Source: Lachnospiraceae bacterium
GTDB taxonomy: Bacteria > Bacillota > Clostridia > Lachnospirales > Lachnospiraceae
Assembly (NCBI GenBank): GCA_017411305.1
Contig: JAFQQI010000107.1
Span: 124,001 to 188,000, forward strand
Length of the DNA stretch: 64,000 bases
Reading direction: 5' to 3'
In this document: positions 52,532-62,463 of the stretch, one piece after another
Numbering within the stretch: position 1 is the stretch's first letter
How the letters are laid out: the number at the start of each line of letters is the position of its first letter
Made by a program: the position numbers and the translations under genes
Notes under the pieces: generated by a model
What the model saw: only the letters and a program-made list of their open reading frames with translations
Told to the model about the DNA's origin: nothing
Database searches by the model: none

Positions 52532-52560
52532 ATTATAGCCCAAAAAAAACGCTTAAGCAA
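52532..52560 (-). promoter_or_regulatory. Sigma-A promoter of aroC (minus strand)
   Basis: On the minus strand: TTGCTT (52555-52560), 17-bp spacer, perfect TATAAT (52532-52537). Leader to the start codon is about 70 nt. Confidence 0.75.
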
Positions 52561-52617
52561 TAAAATGCTTCTATTTATAGGAAAATTCATAAAATTGATG
52601 CAAAAAAAATGGTTTTG

Positions 52618-52626
52618 TGATATGAT
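52618..52626 (+). promoter_or_regulatory. Extended -10 promoter candidate for the D,D-carboxypeptidase gene
   Basis: TG-A-TATGAT (52618-52626) is an extended -10 motif. No good -35 lies at 16-18 bp; the nearest TTGATG is too far. The 209-bp divergent gap with aroC otherwise holds only AT-rich sequence. Confidence 0.4.
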
Positions 52627-52664
52627 AATGAATAATGGCGTAAGATAAAATAAGTGGGGTACGA

Positions 52665-53750
52665 ATGAAACGATCTTTTAGAAGCAGAGCGACATCCTTT
52701 TTTATTTATATAGGAAAGAGATACAGATTGCTGATTGTTCCGGCTATTATCGGACTGGCAATTAGTGTGTTGCTGTGCAATTTAGGGGATTATTTCAGAA
52801 GAGGAACCAAACGTTTTGCTTGTACCATTTTTATTTTGCTTTGTTTTATGTTAGGAAACAGTTTTGCTTTCCCGGTGTTTCAGGAGGAGATGGGCTTTAC
52901 TTCGGGAGATATGATTCAGGAGGCAGTTCCGGCTACTGAGGAATCAGATATCACGCTTTTGGAATATGAGGAAACTGCACTGGATGATTTACAGGTTCTT
53001 GATGATGAAGATGTTTTGGAAGGGTATGAGGATGCAGAACTTCATGATATGGAGAATGCTGAAAAGTACTCGTTAACTGATATTTTGGAAGAAAATGAAC
53101 AGCTGCTTTCTGAAGACAGCTTGGAAGATACTGCTATTGAAGTAAGCGAGGTGCAGGAAGAATATCAATTTTCAGCAGATGATTGGAAGTTGGTTCTGAT
53201 TAATAAGCAGCATCCGGTTCCTGATGACTATACTTTTAAACTGGGCGATATCAAAACCATCAAAGGTAATATGCAATGTGATGAGCGCATTATCGAAGAG
53301 CTGCTTTCTATGATGCAGGCGGCCAAAAAGGACGGTGTTACATTGGCAATATGTTCGCCGTATCGTGACCTTAACAGACAGAAATATTTATTTAACCGAA
53401 AGATAGAGATTTATATGTCTAAAGGAATGTCCTATATGGAGGCATATTGCATTTCCTCTCAGGCTGTTACCGTTCCGGGAGCAAGTGAGCATCAGATAGG
53501 ATTAGCAATTGATATTGTATCGGATGATTACATTACTTTGGATGAAGGATTTGCAGATACTGCCGCAGGAAAATGGTTGGCAGAGCACAGCTACGAATAT
53601 GGTTTCATTCTTCGCTATCCGAAGGGAAAAGAATACATTACGAGTATAGAATATGAACCTTGGCATTTCCGCTATGTAGGTAAAGAAGCAGCTGCGGTGA
53701 TGGCACAGGAAAATCTTACATTAGAAGAGTTTTGGAATAAATATTTATAG
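52665..53750 (+). CDS. M15B D-alanyl-D-alanine carboxypeptidase (VanY/DacY-like)
   Basis: 361-aa membrane-anchored zinc peptidase that trims peptidoglycan pentapeptides. Zinc ligands: His276 and Asp283 in SEHQIGLAID and His334 in EPWHFRYVG. Two N-terminal hydrophobic segments (about 23-41 and 49-67) are followed by an acidic linker (about 85-165) and the catalytic domain. The label VanY reflects the family; there is no vancomycin-resistance cluster, so housekeeping wall trimming is more likely. Confidence 0.92.
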   Translation: MKRSFRSRATSFFIYIGKRYRLLIVPAIIGLAISVLLCNLGDYFRRGTKRFACTIFILLCFMLGNSFAFPVFQEEMGFTSGDMIQEAVPATEESDITLLEYEETALDDLQVLDDEDVLEGYEDAELHDMENAEKYSLTDILEENEQLLSEDSLEDTAIEVSEVQEEYQFSADDWKLVLINKQHPVPDDYTFKLGDIKTIKGNMQCDERIIEELLSMMQAAKKDGVTLAICSPYRDLNRQKYLFNRKIEIYMSKGMSYMEAYCISSQAVTVPGASEHQIGLAIDIVSDDYITLDEGFADTAAGKWLAEHSYEYGFILRYPKGKEYITSIEYEPWHFRYVGKEAAAVMAQENLTLEEFWNKYL

Positions 53751-53773
53751 GTATGACTGCATAAGGAGAAACT

Positions 53774-54901
53774 ATGTATCGATTGTTAAAGCAGGAAGGC
53801 AGGGCCAAGCGCGGAGAGTTTACCACAGTGCATGGTGTAATCCAGACCCCTGTTTTTATGAATGTAGGAACCGTAGCAGCAATTAAAGGTGCGGTTTCCA
53901 CGGAAGATTTGGAGCAGATAAAAACACAGGTGGAGTTATCAAATACCTACCACTTACATGTCAGACCCGGAGATGCGCTGATAAAAGAACTTGGCGGTCT
54001 TCATAAATTTATGTCATGGGACAAGCCGATTTTGACAGACTCAGGCGGCTTTCAGGTGTTTTCCCTTGCATCCCTTCGTAAAATCAAAGAAGAAGGTGTA
54101 TATTTCAACTCGCATATTGACGGCCGGAAAATATTTATGGGACCGGAGGAAAGTATGCAGATTCAATCAAATTTAGCATCTACCATAGCGATGGCTTTTG
54201 ACGAATGTCCGTCCAGTAAGGCGGAGCGGAGCTATGTACAGGCATCGGTAGAGCGTACAACAAGATGGCTTTCAAGGTGTCAGGCAGAAATAGCAAGATT
54301 AAACAGCCTTGAGGATACAATTAATAAGAATCAGATGTTATTTGGTATCAATCAGGGAGCAGTTTTTGCAGACATCAGAATTGAACATGCAAAACGGATA
54401 TCAGAAATGAATCTGGATGGTTATGCATTAGGTGGCCTTGCTGTCGGAGAATCTCACGAAGAGATGTATTATGTGTTGGATGAGACAGTACCGTATCTGC
54501 CGGTGGACAAGCCGACTTATTTAATGGGGGTAGGAACGCCGGCCAATATTTTGGAAGCAGTAGAACGCGGTGTTGACTTTTTTGACTGTGTGTATCCCAC
54601 CAGAAACGGTCGCCACGGTCATTTGTATACCAATTTTGGAAAGATTAATCTTTTTAACGCCAAGTATGAAAAAGATGAACAGCCGATTGAACCGGGATGT
54701 CAGTGTCCGGCCTGCAGACGCTATTCCAGAGCCTATATCAGACATCTTCTGAAAGCAAAGGAAATGCTTGGTATGAGATTATGTGTTCTTCATAATTTAT
54801 ATTTTTATAATACCATGATGGAAGAAATCAGAGATGCACTTGATAAGGGTGAATTTGCAGCGTACAAAAAGCGCAAGCTTGCAGGAATGGAACAAAAATA
54901 A
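53774..54901 (+). CDS. tgt: tRNA-guanine(34) transglycosylase
   Basis: 375 aa. Exchanges G34 for preQ1 in queuosine tRNAs. LTDSGGFQVFSLA and VYPTRNGRHG carry the catalytic and substrate contacts; the C-terminal zinc site CQCPACRRYSRAYIRHL plus the later LCVLHN is complete. SD AAGGAG precedes ATG 53774. The tgt-yajC order is widespread in bacteria. Confidence 0.97.
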   Translation: MYRLLKQEGRAKRGEFTTVHGVIQTPVFMNVGTVAAIKGAVSTEDLEQIKTQVELSNTYHLHVRPGDALIKELGGLHKFMSWDKPILTDSGGFQVFSLASLRKIKEEGVYFNSHIDGRKIFMGPEESMQIQSNLASTIAMAFDECPSSKAERSYVQASVERTTRWLSRCQAEIARLNSLEDTINKNQMLFGINQGAVFADIRIEHAKRISEMNLDGYALGGLAVGESHEEMYYVLDETVPYLPVDKPTYLMGVGTPANILEAVERGVDFFDCVYPTRNGRHGHLYTNFGKINLFNAKYEKDEQPIEPGCQCPACRRYSRAYIRHLLKAKEMLGMRLCVLHNLYFYNTMMEEIRDALDKGEFAAYKKRKLAGMEQK

Positions 54902-54909
54902 GAAAAAGC

Positions 54910-54938
54910 TTGTTTTTACCAGCGGGATTGTGTATTAT
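54910..54938 (+). promoter_or_regulatory. Candidate promoter of yajC
   Basis: TTGTTT (54910-54915), 17-bp spacer, TATTAT (54933-54938). The -35 is weak. A second AT-rich TATAAT near 54956-54961 lacks a matching -35. Confidence 0.45.
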
Positions 54939-54991
54939 ATTTTTTAGGCTGAATTAAGTATAATTTGAATGAATATCTAGGAGGAATTAAA

Positions 54992-55321
54992 ATGGGTATC
55001 TTATTAACAGCAGGACCAGATGCAGCAGCAGCCGGATCAATGGCAGGTGGCAGTATTATTATGATTATTTATATCATTTTAATTTTTGCATTTATTTACT
55101 TCTTCATGATCAGACCCCAGAAGAAAGAACAGAAGAAAGTAGCAGCTATGCTGTCAGCGCTTGAAATCGGCGATTGTATATTAACAAGCAGTGGATTTTA
55201 CGGTATTGTCATTGACATTACGGATGATACAGTAATCGTTGAATTTGGTAATAACAAGAATTGCCGTATTCCTATGCAGAAAACTGCAATTGCTCAGGTT
55301 GAGAAAGCAAATGCGGAATAA
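54992..55321 (+). CDS. yajC: Preprotein translocase subunit YajC
   Basis: 109 aa with one N-terminal membrane segment (about 21-40; IIMIIYIILIFAFIYFFMIRPQ) and a small cytosolic beta domain with GDCILTSSGFYGIVIDITDDTVIVE. Accessory to SecDF. ATG 54992 follows GGAGG by 8 nt; the earlier in-frame ATG 54965 precedes that SD. secD and secF, which often follow, are replaced here by a terminator and leuB. Confidence 0.95.
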   Translation: MGILLTAGPDAAAAGSMAGGSIIMIIYIILIFAFIYFFMIRPQKKEQKKVAAMLSALEIGDCILTSSGFYGIVIDITDDTVIVEFGNNKNCRIPMQKTAIAQVEKANAE

Positions 55322-55333
55322 GTAGAACGATAG

Positions 55334-55361
55334 AAATAAGGCGCGATATGCGCCTTATTTT
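55334..55361 (+). terminator. Intrinsic terminator between yajC and leuB
   Basis: Perfect 11-bp stem AAATAAGGCGC (55334-55344) with GCGCCTTATTT (55350-55360), loop GATAT, short T tail. It is symmetrical. leuB begins 21 nt later, so it could also be a leader attenuator for the leu/ilv genes; no leader peptide or T-box is visible. Confidence 0.8.
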
Positions 55362-55381
55362 GTTATAAAGGAGGAACAACT

Positions 55382-56467
55382 ATGCAGTTACATATCACCT
55401 GTATTCCGGGAGACGGCATCGGCCCCGAAATTGTTACGGAAGCAAAGAAGGTTCTTGATAAGGTGGCTTCTGTTTATGGACATGAAATGATATATAAGGA
55501 TATTTTAATGGGAGGTGCATCCATTGATGTACACGGAATCCCACTTACAGATGAAGCGATAGCTGATGCAAAGAGCGCAGATGCAGTGCTGATGGGCTCT
55601 ATCGGTGGAGATACCACTACGTCTCCCTGGTATCAGCTTCCGCCGGAGAAAAGACCGGAAGCAGGACTTCTTAAGATCCGAAAGGCATTAAATTTATTCG
55701 CAAATTTGCGTCCCGCTATTTTGTATGAAGAGCTTGCAGAAGCATGTCCCCTTCGTAAGGATATCAGCGAAGCAGGTTTTGACATGATGATTATGCGAGA
55801 ATTAACCGGAGGGCTTTATTTCGGAGAACGGCGTACAGTAGAAGAAAACGGTATCAGAAAAGCAATTGATACGCTTACTTATGATGAGAACGAAATCAGA
55901 CGAATTGCAATTAAGGGCTTTGACATTGCCATGAAACGTCGCAAAAAAGTGACAAGTGTAGACAAAGCAAACGTTTTGGACTCTTCCAGACTTTGGAGAA
56001 AGGTTGTGGAAGAGGTTGCGAAGGATTATCCTGAAGTAACATTAGAACATATGCTGGTGGATAATTGCGCCATGCAGTTGGTGAAAGATCCTGCACAGTT
56101 TGATGTCATTCTGACCGAGAACATGTTTGGTGATATTTTATCCGATGAAGCAAGTATGGTTACAGGCTCTATTGGCATGCTGGCAAGTGCATCCTTGAAT
56201 GACAGTAAATTTGGCCTTTATGAACCCAGCCACGGATCGGCACCGGACATTGCAGGAAAGGATATTGCAAATCCCATTGCTACCGTATTGTCTGCAGCCA
56301 TGATGTTACGATATTCTTTTGATCTGGATAGGGAAGCGGACGCAATAGAAGCGGCGGTAAAATCGGTTCTTAAAAAGAATTATCGAACCGGTGATATTAT
56401 GTCAGAGGGTTGCACGAAGGTGGGCTGTAAGGAAATGGGAGATTTACTTGCAGCTGAAATAGTTTAA
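55382..56467 (+). CDS. leuB: 3-isopropylmalate dehydrogenase
   Basis: 361 aa, oxidative decarboxylation in leucine synthesis. GDGIGPEIV at the start, the [12 protein letters not shown] signature, [12 protein letters not shown] and the late [24 protein letters not shown] plus [13 protein letters not shown] fix it as LeuB rather than isocitrate dehydrogenase. SD AAAGGAGG. First gene of leuB-ilvD-ilvB; leuA, leuC and leuD are elsewhere. Confidence 0.97.
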   Translation: MQLHITCIPGDGIGPEIVTEAKKVLDKVASVYGHEMIYKDILMGGASIDVHGIPLTDEAIADAKSADAVLMGSIGGDTTTSPWYQLPPEKRPEAGLLKIRKALNLFANLRPAILYEELAEACPLRKDISEAGFDMMIMRELTGGLYFGERRTVEENGIRKAIDTLTYDENEIRRIAIKGFDIAMKRRKKVTSVDKANVLDSSRLWRKVVEEVAKDYPEVTLEHMLVDNCAMQLVKDPAQFDVILTENMFGDILSDEASMVTGSIGMLASASLNDSKFGLYEPSHGSAPDIAGKDIANPIATVLSAAMMLRYSFDLDREADAIEAAVKSVLKKNYRTGDIMSEGCTKVGCKEMGDLLAAEIV

Positions 56468-56492
56468 CAAATCAGGAAAGGCGGATAAAAAT

Positions 56493-58169
56493 ATGAGAAG
56501 TGATAATGTGAAAGCAGGCATCCAGCAGGCACCTCACAGAAGTTTATTTAATGCCCTGGGATTTACTGAGGAAGAGCTTAAGAAACCTATGGTAGGTATC
56601 GTCAGCTCCTATAATGAGATTGTTCCCGGACATATGAATCTGGATAAAATTGTAAATGCCGTTAAATTAGGAGTAGCGCAGGCCGGCGGCGTACCGGTAG
56701 TTTTCCCTGCAATTGCAGTATGTGATGGTATTGCAATGGGTCATATTGGTATGAAATATTCTTTGGTTACCAGAGATTTGATAGCTGATTCTACTGAGTG
56801 TATGGCACTTGCTCATCAGTTTGATGCCTTGGTTATGGTGCCTAACTGTGATAAGAATGTTCCCGGACTTTTGATGGCTGCAGCAAGAATTAATGTGCCT
56901 ACTGTGTTTGTGTCAGGTGGACCTATGCTTGCGGGACATGTAAAAGGGAAGAAAACAAGTTTATCTTCCATGTTTGAAGCAGTAGGTGCCCATGCGGCAG
57001 GTACCATGACAGAAGAGGATGTACGTGAGTTTGAAGAAAAGACCTGTCCGACCTGTGGTTCCTGTTCGGGTATGTATACGGCGAACTCCATGAACTGCTT
57101 AACAGAAGCACTCGGAATGGGGCTTCCCGGAAACGGAACAATTCCCGCTGTTTACTCTGAAAGAATTAAGCTGGCAAAGCACGCCGGTATGGCTGTAATG
57201 GAAATGCTCCGTAAGGATATTCGTCCCAGAGATATTATGACAAAGGAAGCGATTTTAAATGCACTTACCGTAGATATGGCACTTGGATGTTCCACCAATT
57301 CCATGCTGCATCTGCCGGCGATTGCACATGAAATCGGTTTTGATTTTGATATTGCTTTTGCAAATGAAATTAGTGAAAAAACACCTAACTTCTGTCATCT
57401 TGCACCTGCCGGTCCTACTTATATGGAAGATTTAAATGAAGCAGGAGGTGTTTATGCAGTTATGAAGCAGCTTGCGGATATGGGTCTTCTTAATACAGAG
57501 TGCATGACAGTTAGTGGTAAGACAATTGGAGAAAGTATTGCTCATGCTGTGAACAAAAATCCTGAAGTAATCAGACCGTTAACTAATCCTTATTCCACTA
57601 CAGGTGGTCTTGCAGTGTTAAAAGGTAATCTGGCACCGGATGGCAGCGTAGTAAAGCGTTCTGCAGTTGTGGAAGAAATGATGGTACATGAAGGTCCTGC
57701 CAGAGTTTTTGACTGTGAAGAAGATGCCATTGATGCCATTAAGGGCGGAAAAATCGTAGCAGGTGATGTGGTAGTGATCCGTTATGAAGGTCCTAAGGGC
57801 GGTCCGGGTATGAGAGAAATGTTGAATCCCACTTCAGCCATTGCAGGAATGGGACTGGGAGCTAGCGTAGCCCTGATTACAGACGGACGTTTTTCCGGTG
57901 CATCCAGAGGTGCGTCTATCGGTCATGTTTCTCCGGAAGCAGCGGTAGGCGGTCCCATTGCACTTGTAGAGGAAGGCGATATTATTAGTATTAACATTCC
58001 TGAAATGAAACTGGATATTAAAGTATCCGATGAAGAAATGGCTGAAAGAAAAGCAAAATGGCAACCCAGAGAGCCTAAGGTAACATCCGGCTATTTATCA
58101 AGATACAGAGAAATGGTTACCAGCGGAAACAGAGGAGCAATCCTTGAAATTCCCGGTAAAAACAAATAA
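56493..58169 (+). CDS. ilvD: Dihydroxy-acid dehydratase
   Basis: 558-aa Fe-S dehydratase shared by valine, isoleucine and leucine synthesis. Cluster ligands lie in [11 protein letters not shown] and [22 protein letters not shown]-type and [20 protein letters not shown] motifs are complete. 25 nt after leuB, likely same operon. Confidence 0.98.
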   Translation: MRSDNVKAGIQQAPHRSLFNALGFTEEELKKPMVGIVSSYNEIVPGHMNLDKIVNAVKLGVAQAGGVPVVFPAIAVCDGIAMGHIGMKYSLVTRDLIADSTECMALAHQFDALVMVPNCDKNVPGLLMAAARINVPTVFVSGGPMLAGHVKGKKTSLSSMFEAVGAHAAGTMTEEDVREFEEKTCPTCGSCSGMYTANSMNCLTEALGMGLPGNGTIPAVYSERIKLAKHAGMAVMEMLRKDIRPRDIMTKEAILNALTVDMALGCSTNSMLHLPAIAHEIGFDFDIAFANEISEKTPNFCHLAPAGPTYMEDLNEAGGVYAVMKQLADMGLLNTECMTVSGKTIGESIAHAVNKNPEVIRPLTNPYSTTGGLAVLKGNLAPDGSVVKRSAVVEEMMVHEGPARVFDCEEDAIDAIKGGKIVAGDVVVIRYEGPKGGPGMREMLNPTSAIAGMGLGASVALITDGRFSGASRGASIGHVSPEAAVGGPIALVEEGDIISINIPEMKLDIKVSDEEMAERKAKWQPREPKVTSGYLSRYREMVTSGNRGAILEIPGKNK

Positions 58170-58182
58170 GGGAGGATAAGTT

Positions 58183-59862
58183 ATGCAGCTGACAGGCGCA
58201 GAAATCGTAGTAGAATGTCTGAAAGAGCAGGGAGTTGATACTGTATTCGGTTATCCCGGCGGAACTATTTTAAATGTATATGATGCTTTATATAAGCACA
58301 GTGACGAGATTAATCATATTTTAACCTCTCATGAGCAGGGAGCAGCCCATGCTGCTGATGGTTATGCACGTGCAACCGGTAAGGTTGGCGTATGTCTCGC
58401 TACCAGCGGACCCGGTGCTACCAATTTGGTAACCGGTATTGCAACTGCATATATGGACTCTGTACCTATGGTAGCAATTACCTGTAATGTTAATTTGCCG
58501 CTACTTGGAAAGGACTCTTTCCAGGAAGTAGATATTGCAGGTGTTACCATGCCGATAACCAAGCATGGCTATATCGTTAAGGATGTGAATATCCTTGCAG
58601 ATACTCTTCGCAAAGCATTTGCTATTGCAAGAAGCGGTCGTCCCGGCCCCGTACTGGTAGATATTACTAAGGATGTAACTGCAAATAAATGTGAATACGA
58701 AAAAACTGCTCCTGAAGCAATTACAGTTCCTTGTAAGTATACCCGGGAGGATATTGAAAAAGCTGTAAAGCTGATGGAGGAAGCAAAGAAGCCCTACATC
58801 TATGTGGGTGGTGGTGCCGTAATTTCCGGTGCTGCACAGGAGGTCAGAACACTGGCACAGCTTTTGGATGCTCCTGTTTGTGATACGCTTATGGGGAAAG
58901 GCGTTATGGATGGACACAGTGAAGCGTACACAGGTATGATTGGTATGCATGGTACAAAAACCTCCAATCTTGGTGTCAGCGATTGTGATTTACTTGTTGC
59001 ACTGGGCGCAAGATTTTCTGACAGAGTAGTTGGTAATGCTGCAAAATTTGCGAAAGGTGCAAAAATCCTTCATATTGATATTGATGCAGCAGAAATTAAT
59101 AAAAATATCCACTCTGATGCATACATAGTAGGTGATCTTAAGGAAATTTTATGTGAGGTCAATAAAGTACTGACGAAGCAGGAACACCCCGAGTGGATGG
59201 CTCATATAAAAGAATTAAAAGAAAAGTATCCCTTGAATTATGAAGATGGTGCGTTATCCTGTCCTTATGTTATTGAAGAGATAGACAGAGTTACTGAGGG
59301 AAAAGCGGTTATTACTACGGATGTAGGACAACATCAGATGTGGGCGGCACAATATTATAAATATTCAGAACCCAGAACCTTCTTATCTTCAGGTGGTCTC
59401 GGAACCATGGGATATGGACTTGGTGCATGCATCGGTGCAAAAATGGGCAGACCTGATAAAATATGTATCAATATCGCGGGAGACGGTTGTTTCCGTATGA
59501 ATATGAATGAACTGGCAACAGCAAGCCGTTATCAGATACCGATTATTCAGGTGGTTATCAACAATCATGTGCTTGGCATGGTAAGACAGTGGCAGACTCT
59601 TTTCTACGATAAGAGATATTCACAGACTGTTTTAGACGATGGCGTTGATTTTTGTATGGTTGCAAAGGGACTTGGCTGTGAAGCTATCAGGGTTACTAAG
59701 AAAGAAGAAGTTGCTGATGCGATTCAGAAAGCAATTTCTTTAAAGAAGCCTGTTTTGATTGAGTGCCTGATTCCTGAGGATGATAAGGTATTCCCTATGG
59801 TTCCCGCAGGTGCGCCTATTAGTGATGTATTTGATGCAACGGATTTAAAAGAATCGAAATAA
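58183..59862 (+). CDS. ilvB: Acetolactate synthase large (catalytic) subunit
   Basis: 559-aa thiamine-diphosphate enzyme, first common step of branched-chain synthesis. VFGYPGGTILNVYDALY, the catalytic Glu in HEQGAAHAADGYARATG, and the ThDP/Mg site GDGCFRMNMNELATA. SD GGGAGG. The regulatory subunit gene ilvN is not adjacent; the next gene is an L,D-transpeptidase. Catabolic AlsS is the alternative, but the partners leuB and ilvD favour IlvB. Confidence 0.93.
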   Translation: MQLTGAEIVVECLKEQGVDTVFGYPGGTILNVYDALYKHSDEINHILTSHEQGAAHAADGYARATGKVGVCLATSGPGATNLVTGIATAYMDSVPMVAITCNVNLPLLGKDSFQEVDIAGVTMPITKHGYIVKDVNILADTLRKAFAIARSGRPGPVLVDITKDVTANKCEYEKTAPEAITVPCKYTREDIEKAVKLMEEAKKPYIYVGGGAVISGAAQEVRTLAQLLDAPVCDTLMGKGVMDGHSEAYTGMIGMHGTKTSNLGVSDCDLLVALGARFSDRVVGNAAKFAKGAKILHIDIDAAEINKNIHSDAYIVGDLKEILCEVNKVLTKQEHPEWMAHIKELKEKYPLNYEDGALSCPYVIEEIDRVTEGKAVITTDVGQHQMWAAQYYKYSEPRTFLSSGGLGTMGYGLGACIGAKMGRPDKICINIAGDGCFRMNMNELATASRYQIPIIQVVINNHVLGMVRQWQTLFYDKRYSQTVLDDGVDFCMVAKGLGCEAIRVTKKEEVADAIQKAISLKKPVLIECLIPEDDKVFPMVPAGAPISDVFDATDLKESK

Positions 59863-59863
59863 A

Positions 59864-61267
59864 ATGAAAAAGAAGAACTTTTTAAAAGGCTTTATGATTG
59901 GCTTTGCCATCATTACGGTATCCATATTTTCCATGTATTTGGGATTGTCAAACTATTATAAAGACAGGTTTGGCTATAATACATGGATTAATGGAGTATA
60001 TTGTACCGGGAAAAGCTTAAATGAAGTAAATGAAGAATTAATAAAAATGTGCCATTATGAAGGACTTACCATTACAGACAGTAGTGGTAAGTCCTATACC
60101 ATACATCCGGAAGATGTAGGACTTACTTTTGACTATACAGAGAATCTTAAGGCTTATATGGAAAAGCAAAATCCCTATTTATGGATTGATTATTTATTCA
60201 AGCCCGGTAAGGAAAAGCAGGTGGAACCTAAGGTTACCTATGACAAGGAACTATTTGCTAATCAACTTGTAATAGCGGGAATTTTTGAAGAAATACCTGA
60301 TAAAGACAGACGGTTTGAAATCAGTAAGGATGAATCCGGTTATTACCTGTTAAATGAAAGAGTCCATGTGATGGATGTGGCAATAGCTACAAAACTGGCT
60401 ACCGAGGCATTTGAAGGCTTTAAAAGCGAACTGAATCTGGAAACGGAAGGCTGTTATCGTGATTTGCCTCTTACGGATGAAATGTTGGAAACTGCTTCGT
60501 TATGGGAGAAACTTTCCCAATATCAGGATTGCCGGATAGTGTATGTATTTGGCGAGGAGCGGGTACCGATAGACAGTGCAGTGACTTGTGACTTTCTGCT
60601 TCTGGATGAAAACGGCGGATTTGTATATGATGAAACAGGCGCATTTTGTACGGATGAAGAGAAAGTATACGCCTATGTAGACCGTCTTGCTGATGAATAC
60701 GATACGGTAGGAACCACCAGAGCGTTTCAAACCACAAGAGGAGATACTGTTTATGTAGAAGGCGGTATTTACGGGAATCTGATAGACCGGAAGGCCGAGA
60801 AAGAATATCTGCTTTGGGCTTTCCTTGAAAGGAAAGAAGAGGAACATGAGCCCGCTTATTTACAAACAGCAAGAAAACAAGGGAAAAACGATATCGGAAA
60901 TACCTACATAGAGGTAGATATGACCAATCAGATGCTTTATTATTATCAAGAGGGAAAATTGGAAATTGAAACCCCTGTAGTTACGGGAAATATGCGTCTA
61001 GGAAGGGAAACACCGGATGGCACAAACTATGTATATGCCAAACAGAAAAACCGGGTGCTTCGAGGAAGGGATTATGAATCTTTTGTTAAGTACTGGATAC
61101 CTGTTAAAGGAGCTATCGGTATCCATGATGCATCCTGGCGCAGTAATTACGGAGGAGATATTTATCTGACAGACGGTTCTCACGGATGTATTAATACTCC
61201 CTTAGAGGAAGTGAGCCGGTTATACGAAATGGTCGAAATCGGCACACCGTGTGTGATGTTTTATTAA
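59864..61267 (+). CDS. L,D-transpeptidase (YkuD) with peptidoglycan-binding domain
   Basis: 467-aa membrane-anchored wall enzyme. One membrane segment (about 8-28), a helical PG_binding_4-type region (about 50-320), and a C-terminal YkuD domain with catalytic Cys442 in DGSHGCINT and the earlier His in AIGIHDASW. It forms 3-3 crosslinks or attaches proteins to peptidoglycan. The gene starts one nt after the ilvB stop with no obvious SD, suggesting coupling to ilvB translation, an unusual partnership. Confidence 0.92.
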   Translation: MKKKNFLKGFMIGFAIITVSIFSMYLGLSNYYKDRFGYNTWINGVYCTGKSLNEVNEELIKMCHYEGLTITDSSGKSYTIHPEDVGLTFDYTENLKAYMEKQNPYLWIDYLFKPGKEKQVEPKVTYDKELFANQLVIAGIFEEIPDKDRRFEISKDESGYYLLNERVHVMDVAIATKLATEAFEGFKSELNLETEGCYRDLPLTDEMLETASLWEKLSQYQDCRIVYVFGEERVPIDSAVTCDFLLLDENGGFVYDETGAFCTDEEKVYAYVDRLADEYDTVGTTRAFQTTRGDTVYVEGGIYGNLIDRKAEKEYLLWAFLERKEEEHEPAYLQTARKQGKNDIGNTYIEVDMTNQMLYYYQEGKLEIETPVVTGNMRLGRETPDGTNYVYAKQKNRVLRGRDYESFVKYWIPVKGAIGIHDASWRSNYGGDIYLTDGSHGCINTPLEEVSRLYEMVEIGTPCVMFY

Positions 61268-61306
61268 TTTGTTTTACTGATTTAATAATTTAAAACACTA
61301 AAGTGG

Positions 61307-61335
61307 TTGACGAAAGTGTTAAATCGGTTTACAAT
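61307..61335 (+). promoter_or_regulatory. Sigma-A promoter of serC-serA with flanking repeats
   Basis: TTGACG (61307-61312), 17-bp spacer, TACAAT (61330-61335). An inverted repeat AACACT (61294-61299) and AGTGTT (61315-61320) brackets the -35, and AAAGTG is repeated at 61300 and 61313. These are possible binding sites for an unknown regulator. Confidence 0.8.
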
Positions 61336-61379
61336 AGTTAAGATTTAGTTTTAAAAATCAACTATAGGAGGGAACAGAA

Positions 61380-62462
61380 GTGTCCAGAGTTTACAACTTT
61401 TCAGCAGGTCCCGCAGTTTTACCTGAAGAAGTATTAAAAGAAGCTGCAGATGAAATGTTAGATTATAAGGGAACAGGAATGTCCGTAATGGAAATGAGCC
61501 ATCGTTCCAAGGCTTATGATACCATTATCAAAGAGGCAGAAGCAGACCTTAGAGATTTGCTTTCCATTCCCGATAATTATAAAGTGCTGTTCTTACAGGG
61601 CGGCGCAAGTCAGCAGTTTGCTATGGTTCCCATGAACCTGATGAAGAACAAAAAGGCGGCTTATATTGTAACAGGACAGTGGGCTAAGAAAGCATATCAG
61701 GAAGCTAAGATGTACGGTGAAGCAGTTGAAGTTGCATCTTCTGCAGATAAGACATTTTCTTATATCCCTGATTGTTCAGATCTTGCAATTCCTGAAGATG
61801 CTGACTACGTATATATTTGCGAGAATAATACCATTTACGGAACTAAGTTTAAAGAACTTCCCAATACTAAGGGACATGTACTTGTTTCTGACGTTTCATC
61901 CTGTTTCTTATCAGAACCCATGGATGTAACAAAATATGGTCTGATTTACGGTGGTGTTCAGAAGAACATCGGACCTGCAGGTGTGGTAATTGCAATTATC
62001 AGAGAAGATTTGATTACAGAGGATACACTTCCCGGTACTCCTACTATGTTAAAATATAAGATTCATGCAGACAATGAATCTCTTTATAACACACCTCCCG
62101 CATATGGTATTTATATCTGCGGTAAGGTATTTAAGTGGATTAAGAAGCAGGGCGGTCTTGCTGCCATGAAGGAATACAACGAAAAGAAAGCTAAGATACT
62201 GTATGATTTCCTTGACGAAAGCAAGCTCTTTAGCGGAACCGTAAGAAAGGAAGACCGTTCTTTAATGAACGTGCCTTTCGTAACAGGTAATGAAGAACTG
62301 GATGCTAAGTTTGTAAAAGAAGCAAAAGCAGCCGGATTTGAAAACCTGAAAGGCCACAGAAGCGTAGGCGGTATGCGTGCAAGTATATACAATGCAATGC
62401 CTATCGAAGGTGTAGAGAAGTTAGTAGAGTTTATGAAGAAATTTGAAGAGGAGAATGCATAA
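61380..62462 (+). CDS. serC: Phosphoserine aminotransferase
   Basis: 360 aa, PLP enzyme making phosphoserine from phosphohydroxypyruvate. YNFSAGPAVLPEEVL start, GTGMSVMEMSHRSKAYD and the C-terminal KGHRSVGGMRASIYNAMP are diagnostic. Start is GTG 61380 after AGGAGGG. One nt before serA. Confidence 0.97.
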   Translation: MSRVYNFSAGPAVLPEEVLKEAADEMLDYKGTGMSVMEMSHRSKAYDTIIKEAEADLRDLLSIPDNYKVLFLQGGASQQFAMVPMNLMKNKKAAYIVTGQWAKKAYQEAKMYGEAVEVASSADKTFSYIPDCSDLAIPEDADYVYICENNTIYGTKFKELPNTKGHVLVSDVSSCFLSEPMDVTKYGLIYGGVQKNIGPAGVVIAIIREDLITEDTLPGTPTMLKYKIHADNESLYNTPPAYGIYICGKVFKWIKKQGGLAAMKEYNEKKAKILYDFLDESKLFSGTVRKEDRSLMNVPFVTGNEELDAKFVKEAKAAGFENLKGHRSVGGMRASIYNAMPIEGVEKLVEFMKKFEEENA

Positions 62463-62463
62463 A

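Noticed and set aside
52665-53750. Vancomycin-resistance VanY
   Set aside because: No vanH, vanA/B, vanX or VanRS genes adjoin it; M15B carboxypeptidases are common housekeeping wall enzymes.
55322-55381. T-box or leader-peptide attenuator upstream of leuB
   Set aside because: The space holds only one symmetrical hairpin; there is no T-box sequence, anticodon stem or Leu-rich leader frame.
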